Source: an uncultured Eubacteriales bacterium (lineage in GTDB: Bacteria; Bacillota; Clostridia; Oscillospirales; Oscillospiraceae). Taken from it: DNA of 11,296 bases. The notes under the pieces were generated by a model. The model ran no database searches. It saw only the letters and a list, made by a program, of their open reading frames with translations, and was not told the DNA's origin. Shown piece after piece: positions 6,533 to 11,296 of this stretch. How positions within the stretch are numbered: position 1 is the first letter of the stretch; each line of letters starts with the position of its first letter. The translations under genes and the position numbers were made by a program. Where the stretch lies: positions 1 to 11,296 of the forward strand of contig URCB01000055.1 in NCBI GenBank assembly GCA_900546255.1. The letters are read 5' to 3'.

Positions 6533-6551
6533 TTGAGATAAGGGAGGTTTT
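6504..6551 (-). terminator. Intrinsic terminator on the minus strand
   Basis: AAAACCTCCC (6516-6525) pairs with GGGAGGTTTT (6542-6551), and an inner ATCTC-TCTT-GAGAT helix (6526-6539) extends it with only a 2-base bulge. Read on the minus strand, the stem is followed by a T-rich tail from A6514-6515 and A6504-6510. No minus-strand gene is visible, so it would block antisense transcription coming from recJ. Its 3' half overlaps the recJ promoter. Confidence 0.65.
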
Positions 6552-6561
6552 ATGGTATCCT
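6533..6561 (+). promoter_or_regulatory. Probable sigma-A promoter of recJ-rel
   Basis: TTGAGA (6533-6538, 5 of 6 consensus) and TATCCT (6556-6561, 4 of 6) are spaced 17 bp apart, about 90 bp before recJ. The local DNA turns AT-rich here, unlike its surroundings. A second possible -10, TATGAT (6563-6568), lacks a matching -35. The -35 box sits in the loop/inner stem, and the spacer in the 3' arm, of the hairpin described for 6504-6551. A small TCCTCT/AGAGGA hairpin (6595-6610) lies in the leader. Confidence 0.6.
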
Positions 6562-6654
6562 TTATGATGTAATGATAGTAGCATTTTTCTTTCATCCTCT
6601 TTTGAGAGGACAGTTGGAAGGATAGAAATTTACCGGAAAACAGAGGACCCAACC

Positions 6655-8754
6655 ATGAAATATCAGCAGTGGAATATCGCACAGCGGTCACAGGAGACCT
6701 GCCAGACCATGGAACGGCAAGGCGTTCCCTTTCTGGTTGCTGCCACCCTTTGTGCCCGGGGTATGACCGACCTGAACCAGGTCAAGGCCCTCCTTTCCAG
6801 CGGAGAGGACCAATTGCAAGATCCCTTCTTACTCAAGGATATGGACCTGGCCGTGGCGCGCATTGGCCGGGCCCTGCGCAACGGAGAAAAGATGGCAGTC
6901 TATGGGGACTATGACGTGGACGGCATCACCTCCACCTGCCTGCTCACCCACTACCTGCGGGACCAGGGAGGGGACGTGTGCTACTATATCCCCAACCGCC
7001 TGTCCGAAGGCTATGGGGTGAACCGGGAGGCGGTGGACCGCCTGGCCCAGGAAGGGGTTCGCCTCATCGTCACCGTGGACTGCGGCATCACCGCCGTGGA
7101 AGAGGTGGAGTACGCCAAGGAACTGGGCATCGACCTGGTGATCACCGACCATCACGAGTGCAAGGAGGAACTCCCCGCCGCCGTGGCGGTGGTGGACCCC
7201 CACCGGAAAGACTGCCCCTACCCCTTCAAAGACCTGGCCGGGGTGGGCGTGGCCCTGAAACTGGTGATGGCCCTGGGAGGCGAGAAGCGCTACCACGCCC
7301 TCTTCCAGGAGTACGCCGACCTGGCCGCCGTGGGCACGGTGGCCGACGTGATGAAGCTTTTGGGGGAGAACCGTACCATCGTCCGGGTGGGGCTCAACCA
7401 CCTGAAAAAGACCCGCCGCCGGGGGCTGTACGCCCTGATGGTGGAGGCGGGCACCCTGAACCGGGCCATCAACTCCACCACCGTGGGGTACTGCCTCTCC
7501 CCTCGGATCAACGCCGCCGGCCGCATGGGCCAGGCGGCCATGGCCGTGGAGCTCATCCTCACCGAGAACACCCACCAGGCCGAGACCATGGCCCACGCCC
7601 TGTGCGAGCTCAACCGCCAGCGCCAGGCCGTGGAGCTGGAGGTCTTTAACCAGTGCCTGGCCATGCTGGCCGGGCGGAAGCAGTACGACTGCCTGGTGCT
7701 GGCGGACAAGGCCTGGCACCAGGGGGTGGTGGGCATTGTGGCCTCCCGCCTGGCCGAGCAGTACGCCTGCCCGGTGTTTATGATCTGCCTGCAGGAGGAC
7801 GGCCGGGGCAAGGGCTCCTGCCGGTCCTGCAAGAACTTTAACCTCTTCTCTGCCCTGGAGCAGTGCGCCGACCTGTTGGAGGACTACGGCGGCCACGCCC
7901 TGGCGGCAGGGTTCACCATTCGGGAGGAGAACATCCCCGCCTTCCGCACCCGGATGCGGGAGATCGTCCGCACCGACATGGGTGGGGAGGAGCTGGTCTC
8001 CACCCTCCAGATCGACGGGGAGATCCCCAACACCGCCCTCCTCACCGTGGAGGAGGTGGAGGGCCTGTCCATGCTGGAGCCCTACGGCGCCGGCAACCCT
8101 AAGCCCGTCTTTTCCCTGTCCGGGGTGACGGTGACCTGCATGTCCGACGTGGGCGGCGGCCGCCACCTGAAGATGCGGGCCAGCCGGGATGGGCGCACGG
8201 TGGACATGATCTTCTTCTCCATGACCCGGGCCAAGTCCGGGCTGAACGTGGGGGACCGGGCCGACGTGGCCTTCTACCCCCAGATCAACGACTACCGGGG
8301 GTCCCGGACGGTGCAGCTCCACCTGGTGGACCTGCGCCCCTCCTACACCGCCCAGCAGGTGAGCGAGCAGGCCCTGTACCGGAAGTTCGCCCGGGGGGAG
8401 GCCATCTCCCCCTACGAAGCCCGGCAGATGATCCCCCAGCGGGAGGAGTTTGCCGCCGTGTGGCGGTACCTGGCCAGCCACAGCGGGGACGTGACGGAGA
8501 TCCCCGTGAGCCTGGCCCGGAAGATCGCCAAGGAAAACGACCTGTGGGAGTCCACCCTGCGCACCATGGTCTGCCTGGAAGTGCTGGAGAGTTTCGGCCT
8601 GGTGACCATCCAGAAAGGGGAGGGGGGCACCCTGCACATCCGCCTGCGGAAGCGGCGGGAGGGGGGAAAGCTGGCCTTTTACCAGTCCCCCATCATCCAG
8701 CGCCTGCAGACCATTGCCTGGGGCGAGGGAGGAAGAAGCAGTCCCCGTTCCTGA
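6655..8754 (+). CDS. recJ: Single-stranded-DNA-specific 5'-3' exonuclease RecJ
   Basis: The 699-residue cytoplasmic enzyme degrades single-stranded DNA 5' to 3' in recombination and repair (RecF-type gap repair, mismatch and base-excision repair). The DHH phosphoesterase domain shows YGDYDVDG (83-90), VDCGIT (D142-C143-G144) and the signature TDHH (D165-H166-H167), all expected to bind the catalytic metals. VVDPHR and the NAAGRMG stretch follow. The DHHA1 domain has its glycine-rich GGHALAAGF (412-420). An OB-type nucleic-acid-binding domain probably occupies about 440-570, and a poorly conserved C-terminal extension completes the protein. Length is within the range for Bacillota RecJ. The start at 6655 has a modest site (AGAGGA) and the N-terminus (KYQQWNIA) looks like family members. 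It is 72 bp upstream of rel with no terminator between, so the two are probably cotranscribed. No key residue looks lost. Confidence 0.96.
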   Translation: MKYQQWNIAQRSQETCQTMERQGVPFLVAATLCARGMTDLNQVKALLSSGEDQLQDPFLLKDMDLAVARIGRALRNGEKMAVYGDYDVDGITSTCLLTHYLRDQGGDVCYYIPNRLSEGYGVNREAVDRLAQEGVRLIVTVDCGITAVEEVEYAKELGIDLVITDHHECKEELPAAVAVVDPHRKDCPYPFKDLAGVGVALKLVMALGGEKRYHALFQEYADLAAVGTVADVMKLLGENRTIVRVGLNHLKKTRRRGLYALMVEAGTLNRAINSTTVGYCLSPRINAAGRMGQAAMAVELILTENTHQAETMAHALCELNRQRQAVELEVFNQCLAMLAGRKQYDCLVLADKAWHQGVVGIVASRLAEQYACPVFMICLQEDGRGKGSCRSCKNFNLFSALEQCADLLEDYGGHALAAGFTIREENIPAFRTRMREIVRTDMGGEELVSTLQIDGEIPNTALLTVEEVEGLSMLEPYGAGNPKPVFSLSGVTVTCMSDVGGGRHLKMRASRDGRTVDMIFFSMTRAKSGLNVGDRADVAFYPQINDYRGSRTVQLHLVDLRPSYTAQQVSEQALYRKFARGEAISPYEARQMIPQREEFAAVWRYLASHSGDVTEIPVSLARKIAKENDLWESTLRTMVCLEVLESFGLVTIQKGEGGTLHIRLRKRREGGKLAFYQSPIIQRLQTIAWGEGGRSSPRS

Positions 8755-8826
8755 CCACGGGCCAGGAGAGAGGGCCCGGGAGCGGGGAAAACCGGAGAGA
8801 GACGCGGAAAAGAAAGGGAGCTGCGT

Positions 8827-11154
8827 ATGGAGGACAAGTTAGATAAGTTAGAACAGAACCGCTCATTCACGCCGGCGGAGGTCCAGGAGACGCCGGAGGA
8901 AACGCCGGACCCCTTCGTCAAACTGGAGGCCCGGTACCAAGAACTGGACGAGAAGATCCAAAAGTACTGCTCCCCCGAGGAGCGGGCACGGATCCGGACG
9001 GCCTTTGAATTCGCCCGGGACAGCCATCAGGGGCAGCTGCGGAAAGACGGCTCCCCCTACATTACCCACCCCCTGGAGGTGGCCCACCTGGTGGCCGAAC
9101 TGGGGCTGGACAGCGACTCCATCATGGCGGCCCTCCTTCACGACACCATCGAGGACACCGAGGCCACCCATGAGGAGGTGGCCAAACGCTTCAGCCCCAC
9201 CGTGGCCGACCTGGTGGAGGGGGTCACCAAGCTCACCAAAATGAACTTCGCCTCCACCGAGGAGAAGCAGATGGAGAACCTGCGCAAGATGCTTATGGCC
9301 ATGGCCAAGGATGTGCGGGTGATCCTCATTAAGATCTGCGACCGGGTGCACAACATCCGCACCCTGGAGTACCAGAGCGAACGCAAGCAGCGGGAAAAGG
9401 CCCTGGAGACCTTGGAGATCTACGCCCCCATCGCCCACCGCCTGGGCATGCAGCGGATGAAGTGGGAGATGGAGGACAAGTCCCTCATGTACCTGGACCC
9501 CGTGGCCTATCGGGACATCTCCGACGAGCTGGCCCGCCAGGCCGCTGCCCACGCCACCTTCATGGAAAACATCCAGGAGGAGATCACCGCCCGCCTGGAA
9601 CAGGAGGGCATCAAGGGCACCGTCTATGGCCGGGTGAAGCACGTCTACTCCATCTACCGGAAGATGTACGCCCAGAACAAGGAACTCAGCGAGATCTTTG
9701 ACCTCTACGCCTTCCGGGTCATCGTGGACGACATCCCCACCTGCTACAGCGTCCTGGGGTGCATCCACGACATGTATAAAATGGTCCTGGGCCGGTTTAA
9801 GGATTACATCGGAACCCCCAAGCCCAACATGTACCAGTCCCTCCACACCACCGTCATCGGTAAGGAGGGCATCCCCTTCGAGGTGCAGATCCGCACCTGG
9901 GAGATGCACCACATGGCCGAGTACGGCGTGGCGGCCCACTGGAAGTACAAGCAGGGCCTGAAGAACAAGAAACTGGGCACCGAGGACACCTTCGCCTGGA
10001 TCCGCCGCCTGCTGGAGAACCAGCAGGACACCGAGTCCGGGGAGTTCATCCGCAGCTTGAAGGTGGACCTCTTCGCCGACGAGGTTTTTGTTTTTACCCC
10101 CAACGCGGAGGTCATCAACCTCCCCGCCGGGGCCACCCCCATCGACTTTGCCTACGCCATCCACTCCGCCGTGGGCAACTCCATGACCGGGGCCAAGGTC
10201 AACGGCCGCATCGTGGGCTTTGACTACCAGCTTAAGTCCGGGGAGATTGTGGAAATCATCACCTCCAAGAACGCCAAAGGCCCCAGCCGGGACTGGATGA
10301 AGCTGGCCAAGAGCAACCAGGCCCGGTCCAAGATCCGCCAATGGTTCAAGCGGGAGAAGCGGGAGGAGAACGTGGCCCACGGCCGGACCATGTTCGAGAG
10401 CGAACTGAAGCACCTAGGTCTCACCATCGGGATGCTCACCACCGAGGAGATGCTCCCCCACATCCTGGAGAAGGTCCGCTTCAACTCCCTGGAGGAGATG
10501 TACGCCGCCATCGGCTACGGCGGGGCCTCCGCCCAGAAGTGCGCCAACCGCGCCCGGGACGAGCTGGTCCACCAGGACCGGCAGCAGGCGGAGAAGCTGG
10601 CCGCCCAGCGGGCCGCCGCCGAACAGGCCGCGGCAGAGCGGGAGGCCTCTACCGCCCTGGACTCCGGCGTGGCCAAGGCGGGGAACAAGAAGCACTCGGT
10701 CTCCGGGGTCATCGTCTCCGGGATGACGGAGTGCATGGTGAAGTTTGCCAAGTGCTGCACCCCCGTGCCTGGGGACCCCATTGTGGGCTTCATCACCCGG
10801 GGGTACGGGGTGTCCGTCCACCGGGCGGACTGTCCCAACGCCGTGACGGGGATGCAGCATCCCCAGGAGAAGGACCGGTGGATCAAGGTCAGCTGGGACC
10901 CCGACAGCCTGAACACCTACAAGACCTCCCTGGACCTCATCGCCAAGGACCGCCCCGGCCTGGCCATGGACATCACCACGGTGATGGCCTCCTCCAAGAT
11001 CAACATCCTGGGGATGAATGTCAACGTCCTGCCGGACGGGTACGCCAAGATGAACCTGGTGGTGGAGGTCCGCGCCCAGAGCGAGGTGACCACCATTATG
11101 AACAAGCTCAACCAGGTGCGGGGGGTTTACCAGGTCTCCCGCGTCAGTGGGTGA
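8827..11154 (+). CDS. rel: Bifunctional (p)ppGpp synthetase/hydrolase Rel (RelA/SpoT homologue)
   Basis: The 775-residue long RSH protein makes (p)ppGpp from ATP and GDP/GTP on stalled ribosomes and hydrolyses it, controlling the stringent response. The N-terminal HD hydrolase domain keeps H81 (ITHP), H105-D106 (LLHDTIEDT) and D172 (CDRVHN), so hydrolysis should be active. The synthetase domain has GRVKHVYSIYRKM, VDD (301-302), the RFKD motif (323-326) typical of bifunctional rather than RelA-only enzymes, Y336 (MYQSLHT) and E352 (FEVQIRT). Then come TGS (from about 420, VFVFTPNAEVINLP), a helical region, the conserved-cysteine/zinc-finger segment with C643-C644 (KFAKCCTPVPGD) and a C-terminal ACT domain (about 703-775). 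The start has AAAGGGAG about 8 bases upstream. An N-terminal tail of about 30 residues rich in Glu/Pro precedes the HD domain. In many Bacillota apt lies between recJ and rel; it is absent here. Confidence 0.97.
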   Translation: MEDKLDKLEQNRSFTPAEVQETPEETPDPFVKLEARYQELDEKIQKYCSPEERARIRTAFEFARDSHQGQLRKDGSPYITHPLEVAHLVAELGLDSDSIMAALLHDTIEDTEATHEEVAKRFSPTVADLVEGVTKLTKMNFASTEEKQMENLRKMLMAMAKDVRVILIKICDRVHNIRTLEYQSERKQREKALETLEIYAPIAHRLGMQRMKWEMEDKSLMYLDPVAYRDISDELARQAAAHATFMENIQEEITARLEQEGIKGTVYGRVKHVYSIYRKMYAQNKELSEIFDLYAFRVIVDDIPTCYSVLGCIHDMYKMVLGRFKDYIGTPKPNMYQSLHTTVIGKEGIPFEVQIRTWEMHHMAEYGVAAHWKYKQGLKNKKLGTEDTFAWIRRLLENQQDTESGEFIRSLKVDLFADEVFVFTPNAEVINLPAGATPIDFAYAIHSAVGNSMTGAKVNGRIVGFDYQLKSGEIVEIITSKNAKGPSRDWMKLAKSNQARSKIRQWFKREKREENVAHGRTMFESELKHLGLTIGMLTTEEMLPHILEKVRFNSLEEMYAAIGYGGASAQKCANRARDELVHQDRQQAEKLAAQRAAAEQAAAEREASTALDSGVAKAGNKKHSVSGVIVSGMTECMVKFAKCCTPVPGDPIVGFITRGYGVSVHRADCPNAVTGMQHPQEKDRWIKVSWDPDSLNTYKTSLDLIAKDRPGLAMDITTVMASSKINILGMNVNVLPDGYAKMNLVVEVRAQSEVTTIMNKLNQVRGVYQVSRVSG

Positions 11155-11175
11155 GATGGGACCAGCCCCTTGGGG

Positions 11176-11289
11176 CTGCCGGTGGTAGTCGGCAGGTGGT
11201 TCCTTCTGGACCTGCGCAGGTCCAGACCTGCAACGTGGTTCCCCGCCCGGTCCCGGGCGGGGGATCCAGGCTTTCTCTAGAGAAAGCCC
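11176..11289 (-). repeat. Right copy of the four-module palindromic repeat, inverted
   Basis: This is the reverse-oriented partner of the element at 1-108. In + strand order it holds module d, CTGCCG-8 bases-CGGCAG (11176-11195). Next come the perfect 20-bp palindrome CTGGACCTGCGCAGGTCCAG (11206-11225) and GCAGGT/ACCTGC module c (11215-11230). Module b, CCCGCCCGG/CCGGGCGGG, lies at about 11242-11261, then GGATCC, and module a, the 20-bp palindrome, at 11269-11288. It begins 21 bp after the rel stop and is preceded by another hairpin, AGCCCC-TT-GGGGCT (11164-11177), which overlaps module d by two bases. No T-run follows any stem, so it is not an obvious terminator, though a role at the rel 3' end is possible. 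Confidence 0.85.
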
Positions 11290-11296
11290 GGACGCA

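Noticed and set aside
5946..6536. Small ORFs of 62-89 codons in the gap before recJ, including 6273-6536
   Set aside because: They overlap each other in different frames, lack a convincing ribosome binding site and run through perfect hairpins and a terminator; the translations resemble nothing known.
1..11296. Composite-transposon reading of the block between the inverted terminal repeats
   Set aside because: No transposase or integrase is present, the genes are core housekeeping functions, composition is uniform, and the repeats are palindrome clusters rather than insertion-sequence ends.
1..11296. tRNA, rRNA or CRISPR sequences
   Set aside because: No cloverleaf with a TTCGA-type arm and acceptor pairing, no rRNA signature and no regularly spaced direct repeats were seen on either strand.

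Overview
The window carries five complete genes, all on the + strand, in a G+C-rich genome whose third codon positions are overwhelmingly G or C. A single-chain (alpha2) glycyl-tRNA synthetase under a T-box, lipoteichoic-acid-synthase-type enzymes, the recJ/rel neighbourhood and strong AGGAGG ribosome binding sites point to a high-GC member of the Bacillota. A Clostridia/Oscillospirales-type gut bacterium (Flavonifractor/Oscillibacter-like) is my best guess, but this is an inference from gene content and style.

Layout. 1-108: a repeat made of four palindromic modules. 129-157: a sigma-A promoter. About 165-396: a glycine T-box riboswitch with its attenuator. 458-1888: glycyl-tRNA synthetase. 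1889-2095: an intergenic stretch with an AT-rich part and two strong hairpins. 2096-4009 and 4146-5942: two tandem polytopic LTA-synthase/phosphoglycerol-transferase paralogues, each preceded by a hairpin close to its ribosome binding site. 5943-6654: 712 bases without a credible gene but dense in perfect inverted repeats. They include a possible three-way-junction RNA, an intrinsic terminator, a minus-strand terminator and the recJ promoter. 6655-8754: recJ. 8827-11154: bifunctional rel. 11176-11289: a second, inverted copy of the terminal repeat.

The genes form three functional blocks. The first is tRNA charging controlled by uncharged tRNA-Gly. The second is extracytoplasmic polyglycerol-phosphate synthesis or modification by two related transferases. 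The third is a DNA-repair/stringent-response pair (recJ-rel) that lacks the apt gene often found between them in Bacillota.

The proteins are ordinary. The unusual content is in the non-coding DNA: the roughly 110-bp palindromic element at both window ends in opposite orientation (79 of 87 core positions identical, first 48 identical), and the hairpin-rich gap after the second transferase. Because both ends of the sequence lie in the same repeat, this may be an assembly contig that stopped at a dispersed repeat.
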